Origin: Myxococcota bacterium
Lineage (GTDB): Bacteria; Myxococcota; XYA12-FULL-58-9; JALHOP01
DNA length: 64,000 bases
Assembly (NCBI GenBank): GCA_022842935.1
Contig: JALHOP010000001.1
Span: 310,001-374,000 of the forward strand
Direction: 5' to 3'
Part shown: one piece after another, positions 8,626-17,208 of the stretch
Layout of the letters: each line of letters opens with the position of its first letter
Position numbering within the stretch: the first letter of the stretch is position 1
The notes under the pieces: generated by a model
The model's database searches: none
What the model was told of the DNA's origin: nothing
Seen by the model: only the letters and a program-made list of their open reading frames with translations
Translations under genes and position numbers: made by a program

Positions 8626-9306
8626 ATGTTCCGCGTGCTCCTCGTCTTCTTGGTCGCCACCGTGGCGTGCAGCAAGCCGACCCCGCCAGTGACGACCATT
8701 CCCTACACGCAGGCCTTCGATGGCCCCGAGCTCGGTCCTGAGTGGCATAGCCCCAGTGGCGGTTGGTCGATCGTTGACGGTCGGCTCTACAACGCGGGGG
8801 CGCACAACGTGCCGCTGTGGTTGTCGGCTGCGTTACCCAGGGACGTTCGTGTGAGCTTCGACGTCGAATCGAGGAGCGACGAGGTCGACTTCAAGTTCGA
8901 GATCTACGGCGACGGCGAACACCACGAGTCCGGCTATAGCGTCATCATGGGCGGCTGGAAGAACACCACGACACTCATTGCCCGCCGCGGTGAACATGCA
9001 CCCCGACGCATCGATTCGGACGACGCGTCTCTCAGAGCTCAGGTGGCGCAAGACAAGGTGCGGGCGGCCACCATCAACAAAGACCGCAGAGACGCGGTCG
9101 CCAAGCTCGAGAAGCTGGAACCCAACCGCGTCTATCACGTGGTATTCGAGAAGCGCGGCAACGATCTCCGGCTCGATATCGATGGCCAAGCTCACCTGAC
9201 CTATTTCGACCCTTCGCCTCTCCATGGGCCGTCCGCGGACCGCTTCGCTTTCGCGAACTGGGCATCGCGTCTCTACTTCGACAACCTCGCGATTACGCCG
9301 CTCTGA
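8626..9306 (+). CDS. lipoprotein with concanavalin-like (DUF1080/LamG-type) beta-sandwich
   Basis: 226 aa. The N-terminus MFRVLLVFLVATVACSKP is a lipoprotein signal with Cys15 as the acylated residue. AAAGGA lies 6 bases before the ATG. The mature part reads like a jelly-roll carbohydrate-binding or laminin-G-like fold: FDGPELGPEWHSPSGGWSIV, VSFDVESRSDEVDFKFEIYG, HESGYSVIMGGW, NRVYHVVFEKRGNDLRLDID, FANWASRLYFDNLAITPL. Such domains bind or hydrolyse sugars; no catalytic residues can be assigned. It may be envelope-anchored and bind polysaccharide. Confidence 0.7.
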   Translation: MFRVLLVFLVATVACSKPTPPVTTIPYTQAFDGPELGPEWHSPSGGWSIVDGRLYNAGAHNVPLWLSAALPRDVRVSFDVESRSDEVDFKFEIYGDGEHHESGYSVIMGGWKNTTTLIARRGEHAPRRIDSDDASLRAQVAQDKVRAATINKDRRDAVAKLEKLEPNRVYHVVFEKRGNDLRLDIDGQAHLTYFDPSPLHGPSADRFAFANWASRLYFDNLAITPL

Positions 9307-9343
9307 GTCGCTTTGTTCAGTACGACGCCAATGATCGCTGGCC

Positions 9344-11755
9344 TCAGCGCAACACGAACGACGTTTCCAACGCTGCTGCGGAGTCGTTTCCGATGAAGAG
9401 CTTGTAGAGGCCGCTTGGCTTCATGAGGTTGCCTTCATTATCGTGGACCGCACGGTCCGCGGCCGCGATGGCGATGCGTACGACTTTACTCTCGCCCGGC
9501 TCGAGCTCGACCTGAGCGAAGCCCTGCAGCTTGCGTAGCGGCTGGGTGAGATTCGAGTCGTCCCAACGGCTGTAGACCTGTACGGTCTCCTTGCCCCTGG
9601 CCGATCCCGTGTTTTTCACGGGGACGTCGACGAACAGCACGTCGTTCGCGGACAGCTCGCGGGCCGATAGCCGCGGCTGACCCATGGTGAAGGTCGTGTA
9701 GGACAAGCCAAAGCCGAAGCGGAACTTCGGTGCGTTGGGGCCGTCGAGGTAGGCAGAGCTGAAGCGGTTCTGCAGCTTGCCGCTTGGGTCGAAGGAGGCT
9801 GGACGGCCGGTGTTGACCATCTGATGGTGGACCGGGATCTGACCGGTCGCAGCGGGGAAGCTCACGGGGAGCTTGCCGCTCGGGTTGCGGTCACCAAACA
9901 GGACATTGGCGACCGCGGTGCCGTGCTCGGTGCCCAGCTGCCAGGTCTCGAGAATCGCTGGAAGGGTGTCTGCCTCCAGCGGCAGCACCATCGGACGGCC
10001 ATTCATGAGCAGCGCGACGATGGGCTTGCCGGTAGCCTGCAGCGCTCTGATGAGCTCACGTTGGTTGCCCGGGAGCTCGATGGACTGGACGCTCGATGCC
10101 TCGCCACTGCGATCGGCGTTTTCACCGATGGTGATGACGACGATGTCGCTATCGTTGGCTGCGGCGACGGCGGCCGCGATGTCCGCTTCCGTGGACACGC
10201 CGTCGCGGTTGTTACCGGCGACGAAGCGCAACTCGGCGCCCGCCTTGGCGGCGCGTTCCGCGAGGCCCTGCCTTACCGTGACCGTTTCGTCGTCTTTGCC
10301 CAGGGCCTCCCACGCGCCTCGATGATCGTGGGGGACCTCGGCGAGCTTTCCGATCAGAGTGATGCGCTTTACTGCCGCCTTGAACGGCAGAAGGTCGCCT
10401 TCATTGCGCAGCAGGACGATGGAATCCTCGGCGATTTCGCGCGCTGCCGTCCGCTCAAGCGGAGACTTCGGTCCGGTCGCGCCGTAGGGGTCGTCGAAGA
10501 GCCCCATCTCGGCCTTCAAGCGCAGGACACGCCGGCAGGCCTCGTCGACCGTCGATTCGGCGACGCTATGGTCGAGCACCGCGCGGACCAGCTCGTCGGC
10601 GAAGAGCCCGCTTACCATTTCCATGTCGAGACCAGCGTTGGCGGAGGCAATAGCGGCGTCGCGGCGCGTGCGCGAGGTGCCGTGGTTTAGCTGCTCGTAA
10701 GCCGAGGACCAATCGCTAACCACCATGGCATTCGAGCCGAAGCGCTTTCGCAAGACCTCACGTAGCAGATACGGATTTTGGGTCGAGGGCACCCCATTGA
10801 GATCGTTGAACGACGTCATGAACGTGTCGACGCCCGCTTTGGCCGCCGCGAGGAAGGGGGGCAGATAGACGTCGTGCAGGCGCCGTAGCGACATGTCCGT
10901 GGTGTTGTAGTCGCGACCACCCTCTGCGGCGCCGTACGCGGCGAAGTGCTTGGCACAGCTCAGCACGTACTGGTTGAACCCCTTCACTTGCGCTTCGGCC
11001 ATGCGGGCCCCGAGGAACTGATCTTCACCCGCGCCCTCGGCAATGCGGCCCCAGCGAGGGTCACGCGCAATGTCGACCATCGGCGCGAACGTCCAGTGCT
11101 GTCCGGCTTCGGCGGCTTCACGGCCGGCGATCTCCGCGCCGCGTTGGGCGGCCGCCGGATTCCAGCTCGCCGCGGTCGCAAGCGGAATCGGAAAGATGGT
11201 TCGCATGCCGTGGATCACGTCCCACGCGAACAGTAGGGGGATGCCAAGGGGCGACTCCTCGATGGCGATCTGCTGATAGCGGCGCGCCTCCTTGGGATCG
11301 CCGGCATAGAGAAATGAGCTGACCTGGCCTTCGCGGATGCGCTGCTCGAAGGCCTTCGTCTTTTCGCCCCGCTCGGGGCCCGTGAACGCTTCGTAGGCGT
11401 ACTGGATCATCTGGCCGACCTTCGCGCGAACGCGCTCGGTCTGTGGCAAGGCGTCGATCCGCTTCATGACCTTGTCGACGCACGCTTGAACGGCCGCGTC
11501 GCGCTCCTTGCTCGGTTGCGCGCGACGCAGGCCGTCGCGTGGCGCGACCCGTCCGTAGGGTGGCGCGTAGGTCGGTGCGGCGCTTGCGGTGTCTTTGACG
11601 AAGCTGTCGGTACCCGCGCCCGGAAGTAGCGGAAGGGAGCTGTGGCTCCGCGCCCGCGCGCGTTCGGCGAGCTCACTGCGGTTCGCAGCAGGCCCACCGG
11701 AAGAAGCGCCCCACTCGCGCGTGGGACGACGGCTTGCCTTGCTCAACGAATTCAT
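9344..11755 (-). CDS. glycoside hydrolase family 3 beta-glucosidase-like enzyme with disordered N-terminal leader
   Basis: 803 aa. Domain 1 is a GH3 TIM barrel: FAWDVIHGMRTIFPIPLATA, DPRWGRIAEGAGED, CAKHFAAYG, and VVSDWSSAYE with the nucleophile Asp348. Domain 2 is the alpha/beta sandwich (SIVLLRNEGDLLPF, VVITIGENADRSGE). It ends with a fibronectin III-like domain (YTTFTMGQPRLSA, VPVKNTGSARGKETVQVY). The layout matches BglX-type enzymes that cleave beta-glucosides. There is no signal peptide; instead the first ~90 residues are Ser/Arg/Pro-rich (MNSLSKASRRPTREWGASSG) and include GTDSFVKDTAS. The start is uncertain because no clear ribosome site is seen; the enzyme domain begins near residue 95. 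Confidence 0.9.
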   Translation of the reverse strand: MNSLSKASRRPTREWGASSGGPAANRSELAERARARSHSSLPLLPGAGTDSFVKDTASAAPTYAPPYGRVAPRDGLRRAQPSKERDAAVQACVDKVMKRIDALPQTERVRAKVGQMIQYAYEAFTGPERGEKTKAFEQRIREGQVSSFLYAGDPKEARRYQQIAIEESPLGIPLLFAWDVIHGMRTIFPIPLATAASWNPAAAQRGAEIAGREAAEAGQHWTFAPMVDIARDPRWGRIAEGAGEDQFLGARMAEAQVKGFNQYVLSCAKHFAAYGAAEGGRDYNTTDMSLRRLHDVYLPPFLAAAKAGVDTFMTSFNDLNGVPSTQNPYLLREVLRKRFGSNAMVVSDWSSAYEQLNHGTSRTRRDAAIASANAGLDMEMVSGLFADELVRAVLDHSVAESTVDEACRRVLRLKAEMGLFDDPYGATGPKSPLERTAAREIAEDSIVLLRNEGDLLPFKAAVKRITLIGKLAEVPHDHRGAWEALGKDDETVTVRQGLAERAAKAGAELRFVAGNNRDGVSTEADIAAAVAAANDSDIVVITIGENADRSGEASSVQSIELPGNQRELIRALQATGKPIVALLMNGRPMVLPLEADTLPAILETWQLGTEHGTAVANVLFGDRNPSGKLPVSFPAATGQIPVHHQMVNTGRPASFDPSGKLQNRFSSAYLDGPNAPKFRFGFGLSYTTFTMGQPRLSARELSANDVLFVDVPVKNTGSARGKETVQVYSRWDDSNLTQPLRKLQGFAQVELEPGESKVVRIAIAAADRAVHDNEGNLMKPSGLYKLFIGNDSAAALETSFVLR

Positions 11756-11848
11756 CGGGTTTGGCCCTGGCCCTGCCGCAGCGTGCAGCGAAAAGTCGGC
11801 TACGTATCGGCAGACACGGTGTCAGGTTGCCTGGAGCGCGAGTGCCGC

Positions 11849-14527
11849 TCAGCGCAAGCCGGAAAGGATGATGCGGACGTCGGCTGCGAATTTCCCGTTT
11901 GGCTCCACCGTGAGGTAGCGCTCGTAAGCGTCTTTGGCTCTTGTGGTGTTGCCCATCGCCTGGTGCACGTTGCCAAGCGCGACGAGCGTCTGGCCGCTGC
12001 GCGGAGCGAGCTCGAGAGCGCGTTGGAGGTGTTTGAGCGCGAGGTTGTTCTGCTCGGTATCGAAGTACGTGGTGCCAATGCCCAAATGCGCTCGCTCGTT
12101 GGTCTCGTCGAGCTCGATCGCCTCTTTGAAGGCGGCGATGGCGCCTTTCAGGTTGCCGCGCTTGTAGAGGGCGTTACCCTTGGCGACAAGACGTGTGGCG
12201 GCGACGTCGGGCGGCTCGGGCGGAGGAGTTTCCTCGGGCTTTTGGGGGCTCGGCGGCGTTTGCGTCGGACCCGGCTGGGCGCTCGCCACGATCGGCTGGG
12301 GCTGGGTGACGATGGCCTGGGTCGGTTGCCCGGTGGGTGCGGGAAACGCGGGCGCGGGTGGAGTTGCCGGAACAGTCTCGGCGACCGTCGGTGGTGCCTC
12401 TGGGGGCGCTGGCTGCTGGGGCGGAGAAGGCTTGGGCGGCTCGGGCACGGTGGTCACGAGCGGGGTCTTGCTGTCCGCTTTTGCGTTCGGCTTCCCGCCC
12501 GAGTGGACCATGAAGATGCCAACGACGATGGCAGCTGCCATTGCGGCGATCACGAAGGGTGCTTTGCGGCGTGGCACCTTTTCGTCGACGACTTTCTCGT
12601 CGAGGTAGTCCTGATTGAGCGCAACGACAGGGCGTTCGCCGAACGCTTCTTCGGGGGTGCGCGGAACGCTTTCTTCGCCAAAGGCGCCGCGAACGGGGCG
12701 CCCGACGTTCGATGCGTCGTCGGGCTTCGTGAAATGCGCCTCCCCGATGAAGGGGGCGCGTACGATCACCGTGCCGCTGGGCGGCTCCGGTGCCGCGTGT
12801 GTGCCGGCAATGAAGACACCGTTTGCCGGTCTTGTGGCCGAGCTACCCTGGTGGGGTGGGGCGCCAGGTGTCACGCCGGGGATTTCGACGGTGTCGGTGT
12901 CTTCGTCGACGTCGTCGTTGGGTGCGAAGGTCTTGGCGACGATGGGCAACTCGGAGATGTCGCCGCTCGTCATGTTGCCCAAGGTGATTGCGGCGCGCAC
13001 TTCGTCCGCTATGGCGGATGAAGGCGCTGGCGGTGCAGGAGCCGGAACGGCGATGGGCGTCGAGACGCTGGGCGTGGGGGCCGGGGGCGGCGGGGCGCTG
13101 AAGCTGATTGGCGGAGCAGGCGGGGGAACGCTCTCGGCGACACTGACCGGTGCAGGGACTGGGAGGGGCAGGGGCGCGACCGACTCGGTCGCTGGGGGCG
13201 GCTCCGGGGCGACGTTCGCGGAGGCGATGGCTGCCGCGACACCACCGCCGTTGCCTGCGAGGAACCCCTGGTACGCGTAAGGCCACGGCGGCGCGGCGTC
13301 GCCGCCAAAGGTCGCGCTTCGCCGCTCGTCAGAGGCCGGCGGCTCGAACGAGCTCGCGGGCGGAACCGGCCCAGGGGCCAAAGGCTCCGGGTCATACGCC
13401 TCGGGCAAAATCATCCCCGCCTTACCCTCGAAGGTGAGCTCCGGCATTCCCTCACTGCTCGGAGGACCTCCGGCGTGGTGTTCGCCGGTGCCGTGTTCTT
13501 CACCCGCCATGGCGGACTCGTGCGGGTCGTGGTCGTCGCTACCCGCCTCGTGTTCGGGAGGCGCTTCGCTCGGGCGCGACGAAACATCGAAGATGAGGCC
13601 CTCGAAGTAGAGCTTCGAAACCACGTTCATGGCTTCGAGATCGCCGAAGCTCGAGTCTTCTACGACTTGCAATAGGGTGCGACGGCCGTCAAAGAGGCGC
13701 AAAATGCCGTTCACCTCGTCCGGGATCTCCGCCAGACGCTCGACCAGCTCGTGATGGTCGACGGCGAAGCGCGTATCGAGAGGCGGCAACTGCTCGAGGA
13801 GCCTGCCCCATTCGTCGAGGCGGCGCATGCCTTCCATGAGCAGGCCCTGGCTCGACAGCTCGATGATGTCGTTGCGGTCACCACGCTCGGCGCCAAACTC
13901 GATGTCGAAGGTGCCTTCGTTCCAGACCATCAAGCGGTAGACCGCGTGCTCGCCGCGGAGCTTGCCAAGCTCGGCGTCGATCACTTTGCCGTTCTTGAAG
14001 TAGAGATCGGCGCCCTTGCCGTCTGCGCGGCGCACCTTGATGCGGCCAGTCTTGCGACCGATCTCAATGGTCTGGATGAGGTCGACGATACCCATGTCGG
14101 ACAGATCGCCAGCGAACTTCGAGCGCGGGTCGCGCCGCTCGAGCAGCTCCTTGTCCCGTTTCTCGAGGAGGATCTTGATACGGGTGACGATCTCTTTGAT
14201 GTAGATGGGCTTGGTCAGATAGTCGTCGACACCAAGCTCGAGCCCCTTGACCTTGTGATCGACCGACTTCTCAGCGGTCAAGAAGATGAACGGGATCGCC
14301 GCCGTCTTCGGCTCTTGTTTGAGCTGTCGGCAGAACTCGAAGCCATCAAGCTCCGGCATCTTGGTGTCAGAGAGGATGAGCTCGGGTGGGGAGATGCGCA
14401 CCTTCTCGAGCCCATCGACACCATTTACTGCGGTCGTGACGGAGAAGCCCGCTTTGCGCAGGGACACCTCCATGACACGCAGGCTCTTCGCGTCGTTATC
14501 GACCAGAAGGAGGTTTTTCTTGGCCAT
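11849..14527 (-). CDS. response regulator - PATAN (DUF4388) - transmembrane - TPR fusion protein
   Basis: 892 aa from ATG 14525-14527 ([16 protein letters not shown]). Residues 1-120 are a receiver domain with Asp10, Asp12, phospho-acceptor Asp54 ([12 protein letters not shown]) and a conserved Lys in YLTKPIY. Next is a DUF4388/PATAN region ([38 protein letters not shown]), then ~300 residues rich in Pro, Ala and Glu, one membrane helix ([17 protein letters not shown]) and a C-terminal TPR array ([20 protein letters not shown] and two more units). It lies 92 bp downstream of ybgF on the same strand, suggesting a role with the Pal/Tol envelope system or polarity control. The receiver would be cytoplasmic and the TPR part periplasmic. 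Confidence 0.88.
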   Translation of the reverse strand: MAKKNLLLVDNDAKSLRVMEVSLRKAGFSVTTAVNGVDGLEKVRISPPELILSDTKMPELDGFEFCRQLKQEPKTAAIPFIFLTAEKSVDHKVKGLELGVDDYLTKPIYIKEIVTRIKILLEKRDKELLERRDPRSKFAGDLSDMGIVDLIQTIEIGRKTGRIKVRRADGKGADLYFKNGKVIDAELGKLRGEHAVYRLMVWNEGTFDIEFGAERGDRNDIIELSSQGLLMEGMRRLDEWGRLLEQLPPLDTRFAVDHHELVERLAEIPDEVNGILRLFDGRRTLLQVVEDSSFGDLEAMNVVSKLYFEGLIFDVSSRPSEAPPEHEAGSDDHDPHESAMAGEEHGTGEHHAGGPPSSEGMPELTFEGKAGMILPEAYDPEPLAPGPVPPASSFEPPASDERRSATFGGDAAPPWPYAYQGFLAGNGGGVAAAIASANVAPEPPPATESVAPLPLPVPAPVSVAESVPPPAPPISFSAPPPPAPTPSVSTPIAVPAPAPPAPSSAIADEVRAAITLGNMTSGDISELPIVAKTFAPNDDVDEDTDTVEIPGVTPGAPPHQGSSATRPANGVFIAGTHAAPEPPSGTVIVRAPFIGEAHFTKPDDASNVGRPVRGAFGEESVPRTPEEAFGERPVVALNQDYLDEKVVDEKVPRRKAPFVIAAMAAAIVVGIFMVHSGGKPNAKADSKTPLVTTVPEPPKPSPPQQPAPPEAPPTVAETVPATPPAPAFPAPTGQPTQAIVTQPQPIVASAQPGPTQTPPSPQKPEETPPPEPPDVAATRLVAKGNALYKRGNLKGAIAAFKEAIELDETNERAHLGIGTTYFDTEQNNLALKHLQRALELAPRSGQTLVALGNVHQAMGNTTRAKDAYERYLTVEPNGKFAADVRIILSGLR

Positions 14528-14562
14528 TGCGCGAACGGTTCGGTGCGAAGTCGAGTGTTCCC

Positions 14563-14580
14563 GACACCCCATGGGGTGTC
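14563..14580. repeat. 18-bp perfect palindrome between ybgF-like gene and response regulator gene
   Basis: GACACCCC at 14563-14570 and GGGGTGTC at 14573-14580 are exact inverted copies around AT. It lies between the stop of the ybgF-like gene (14620) and the start of the response-regulator gene (14527). No T-tract follows in either direction, so it is not a standard intrinsic terminator. It could be a protein-binding site or an mRNA hairpin that sets the ratio of the two products. Confidence 0.45.
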
Positions 14581-14619
14581 AAGGAAGGGTTCGAAACCAC
14601 ACGCGAAAGCAGTGAGCCT

Positions 14620-15486
14620 TTAGGACTTCCGCTTGCCCTTTGAGGCCTTCTCTTTGTCGAGACGCTTCTGCGCTTCCGACATTTTGGCCTGGGCGTTCGG
14701 CACCAGCGGCGACTTCTTGTAGCTCTTGACGACCTCACCGAAGAACGTGACCGCATCTTCGAGGTTGCCGAGCTCCATCGAGACAAGTCCGATCTTGTAG
14801 TACGCGTCGTCGGCGTATTCGCCCTTGGAGAATTTCTCGACGACTTTGATGTACTCGGGCAGTGCGTCACGGAACCGCTTCTCATCGAAGAAGGTATCGC
14901 CGATCTTCATGCGGGCTTGGTCGCCGACGCCCGCCTCGTTACCCCACTGCTTGACGACCTCGCGATACACCCCACGGGCTTCGGAGTACTGCTTTTGGGA
15001 GTAAAGATTCTGGGCGTACTGCAGCATGCCCTTCTTGTCTTTCGGGGCGGTTGCCGGCGGCTTCACGGCGTCTTCGGGCTGCGCTGGAGTTGCGACTGGA
15101 GTCGCACCGACCGCGGGAGCTGTCTGAAGTTGCGCCTGCATCTGGCCGACGCGGTAATCAGTGAGCTCGATCTGCCCGCGGATCTCCTGAAGCTCGGCGC
15201 GTAGCTGGTCGAGCTGCACACCAAAATCCGCGTCGGTGTTGCGCGCGGCACGATTCAGGTCCGCCAGGGTCTCTGACAATTCTTTGACTTGCGTCGAAGC
15301 CTTTTGCAGCTGCTCGGCAAGCTGCGCGCCCTGTTGGTCGATGCCGGCGCGCGCTTCCTGCATCTGGGCCTGCAGATTAGCAATGTCTTGCTTCATCTGC
15401 TTGCCCTCTGTCGAGGTCACACACCCGGCAACGCACGGCGCCGCGAGCACCAAGGCTCGCAGCACCGATGACGTGCCGAACCGCAT
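14620..15486 (-). CDS. Tol-Pal system YbgF/CpoB-like lipoprotein, coiled coil plus TPR
   Basis: 288 aa. A lipoprotein signal with lipobox CVAGC ends near residue 22. It is followed by a long coiled coil (QMKQDIANLQAQMQEARAGI continuing through residue ~115), an Ala/Pro/Thr linker, and three TPR-like units (QYAQNLYSQKQYSEARGVYR, GDTFFDEKRFRDALPEY, YKIGLVSMELGNLEDAVTFF). This is the layout of YbgF/CpoB, the periplasmic coordinator of peptidoglycan synthesis and outer-membrane constriction, although here it is lipid-anchored. The start overlaps the stop of the pal gene by one base (TAATG), so the two are translationally coupled. Confidence 0.88.
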   Translation of the reverse strand: MRFGTSSVLRALVLAAPCVAGCVTSTEGKQMKQDIANLQAQMQEARAGIDQQGAQLAEQLQKASTQVKELSETLADLNRAARNTDADFGVQLDQLRAELQEIRGQIELTDYRVGQMQAQLQTAPAVGATPVATPAQPEDAVKPPATAPKDKKGMLQYAQNLYSQKQYSEARGVYREVVKQWGNEAGVGDQARMKIGDTFFDEKRFRDALPEYIKVVEKFSKGEYADDAYYKIGLVSMELGNLEDAVTFFGEVVKSYKKSPLVPNAQAKMSEAQKRLDKEKASKGKRKS

Positions 15487-16319
15487 TACATCTGTCCGCG
15501 CTGCTGGACGAAGTTAACGCGGCGGTTGCGCGCGTAGCACTCTTCGCTCGAGTCGCTGCAGAGGGGCTGGTTCTCGCCCATCGACCGCGTCTTCATGCGG
15601 TTCTGGTCGATGCCCAGGTTACGCATATAGCTGCGAACCGCAGTCGCGCGGCGCTCGCCCAGGGCGAGGTTGTACTCTTGCGTGCCGCGCTCGTCGCCGT
15701 GGCCTTCGAGGACCAAGGTGATCTTGCCGCCGGCCTGCTTCAAGCACTCAGCCGCCTGCCCCAACGAGGTGCGCGCGTCTGGCGTCAGGCTGAACTCGTT
15801 GAAGTCGAAGAACACCGTCGGCATCGCGACGATCTCGCCCGAGCCTGGGTTCACTGGACGGCACGATGCAGAGATATTGGTGCCATCGCCGCTCGAGCAG
15901 GCGCCGTTGTTGCAGGTGCGACCCGGGCCACAGTCGATGTCCTGAGCGCACTCAGGCACGCAGCGCTGGGCTTCGCACTTCATGCCGCCTGGGCAATTCT
16001 CGTTCGCGGTGCACTCGGGAACGCACTTCTTGCTGCGGCAGACCAAGCCTGCACCAACTTTGGCGCAGTCGCCGTCGGCGCGGCACTCGGGCTTCACTTC
16101 GCAGCGACCCTGGGCGCATTCGTGACCGGCGCCGTGTTTGGTTTCGCACGCGGCATCGTCACGGCACTCCTGGCATTGGCCGTTGACGCACACTTCGCCC
16201 TTCTCGGCGCAGTGGTCGTCTGATTCGCACTTTGGATACTTCGGCTTGCAACCGGTAGCAGTGAAAAGAACCGCGCAGAGGCCAACGAGCATGATGCTCG
16301 GGATGAAATTGCGATGCAT
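15486..16319 (-). CDS. pal: Pal-type OmpA-domain lipoprotein with Cys-rich N-terminal modules
   Basis: 277 aa. The signal peptide ends at the lipobox TATGC. The next ~120 residues contain about five modules of the form C-x5-C-x5..9-C-x4-C (for example ECTANENCPGGMKCEAQRC), followed by an OmpA-like peptidoglycan-binding domain: TVFFDFNEFSLTPDARTSL, LVLEGHGDERGTQEYNLALG, RRATAVRSYM and a terminal NRRVNFV. The OmpA part matches Pal, which tethers the outer membrane to peptidoglycan. The Cys-rich insertion is not part of classical Pal and probably forms disulfides in the periplasm. A GAGGGG ribosome site and a sigma70-like promoter lie upstream. It heads the pal-ybgF-response regulator run. Confidence 0.88.
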   Translation of the reverse strand: MHRNFIPSIMLVGLCAVLFTATGCKPKYPKCESDDHCAEKGEVCVNGQCQECRDDAACETKHGAGHECAQGRCEVKPECRADGDCAKVGAGLVCRSKKCVPECTANENCPGGMKCEAQRCVPECAQDIDCGPGRTCNNGACSSGDGTNISASCRPVNPGSGEIVAMPTVFFDFNEFSLTPDARTSLGQAAECLKQAGGKITLVLEGHGDERGTQEYNLALGERRATAVRSYMRNLGIDQNRMKTRSMGENQPLCSDSSEECYARNRRVNFVQQRGQM

Positions 16320-16391
16320 GATGGGGCTTCCCCTCTTGCCTAAGTCATTGAAAAGACCAGAGAATTTGGCCTTCTTGCTGGATTGCGGCGG

Positions 16392-16420
16392 ATATTATGA
16401 GCGTGACCCCGCAAAGTCAA
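16392..16420 (-). promoter_or_regulatory. sigma70-like promoter of the pal operon
   Basis: Read on the minus strand, TTGACT (16415-16420) is followed by 17 bases and TAATAT (16392-16397); CATAAT is an alternative -10 two bases nearer. Transcription would start near 16385, giving a leader of about 65 bases before the pal ATG. It is one of the clearest promoter-like elements in the window. Confidence 0.6.
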
Positions 16421-16475
16421 CGCGAGATTTGACGCCCCTAGCGTGCCCTGCGGGCAACGTAGTAACTCCCTGCCC

Positions 16476-17066
16476 GTGCAAGCCGTTCCCACAGGCACTG
16501 GTTGGATCGAGGTCATCGCCGGGCCCATGTTCTCGGGGAAGACCGAGGAGCTCATCCGCAGATTGCGCCGCTCGATGTACGCGAAGCAGCGCGTCGCAAT
16601 CTTCAAACCGACGATTGACACCCGCTACGACGCCATCGAGATCGTAAGCCACTCGAAGCAGAGCATCCGAGCGACCCCAGTCGACGACGTCCGGGCCATC
16701 CTCGATCCCGAGCACAAAGACTGCGAGGTCGTCGGGATCGACGAGGCGCAGTTTTTTTCGCGCGACCTCGTGCAGGTCTGTCAGGAGCTCGCCAACCGCG
16801 GCGTGCGCGTCATCGTCGCGGGGCTCGACATGGACTATCGCGGCTTCCCCTTCGAGCCGATGCCGCAGCTCATGGCAGTGGCTGAGTTCGTGACCAAGGC
16901 GCTGTCGATCTGCGTGGTCTGTGGCAATCCGGCGGGACGCTCGCAGCGTATCGTTCGTGAATCCGAGCGCGTGATGCTGGGTGCCACCGAGTCATACGAG
17001 CCGCGCTGCCGCTTACATCACACTGTCAGTGACGTGGTGCTGCCAGAACAGAGCCGTCTTTTTTAG
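16476..17066 (+). CDS. tdk: thymidine kinase (type II, TK1-like)
   Basis: 196 aa from GTG 16476. The frame also allows GTG 16443, but from 16476 the protein has eight residues before GWIEVIAGPMFSGKTEELI, close to the N-terminus I recall for Bacillus TK. Motifs: P-loop GPMFSGKT, DEAQFF with the catalytic Glu region, GLDMDYRGFPFEPMPQL, and zinc-binding Cys in SICVVCGNPA plus CRLHHTV near the C-terminus. It phosphorylates thymidine in dTMP salvage. Divergent from pal. Confidence 0.93.
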   Translation: MQAVPTGTGWIEVIAGPMFSGKTEELIRRLRRSMYAKQRVAIFKPTIDTRYDAIEIVSHSKQSIRATPVDDVRAILDPEHKDCEVVGIDEAQFFSRDLVQVCQELANRGVRVIVAGLDMDYRGFPFEPMPQLMAVAEFVTKALSICVVCGNPAGRSQRIVRESERVMLGATESYEPRCRLHHTVSDVVLPEQSRLF

Positions 17067-17186
17067 CGGATAGTCGGTGTGACGCACACGAATCGCTACG
17101 TGCGCCCACATGACGGCGTCCACGTGCCCCCACACCTGGAACGAAATCGTGTCGCTGGTCCGCCAAAAAAGAGGAGAGTCGATCGC

Positions 17187-17208
17187 CCACTGTTACGTTT
17201 AACAGTGG
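17187..17208 (+). promoter_or_regulatory. hairpin directly abutting the subtilase start codon
   Basis: CCACTGTT (17187-17194) and AACAGTGG (17201-17208) are perfect inverted repeats around a 6-base loop. The second arm ends immediately before the ATG at 17209. The sequence has no ribosome site between hairpin and ATG; the only purine-rich stretch (GAGGAGAG, 17171-17178) lies just upstream of the hairpin. It could be an operator or a translational control structure that, when folded, brings GAGGAG close to the start. Confidence 0.45.

Noticed and set aside
11642..13021. 459-aa plus-strand ORF
   Set aside because: Antisense to the response regulator and GH3 N-terminus; Arg/Gly/Leu-rich with no motif.
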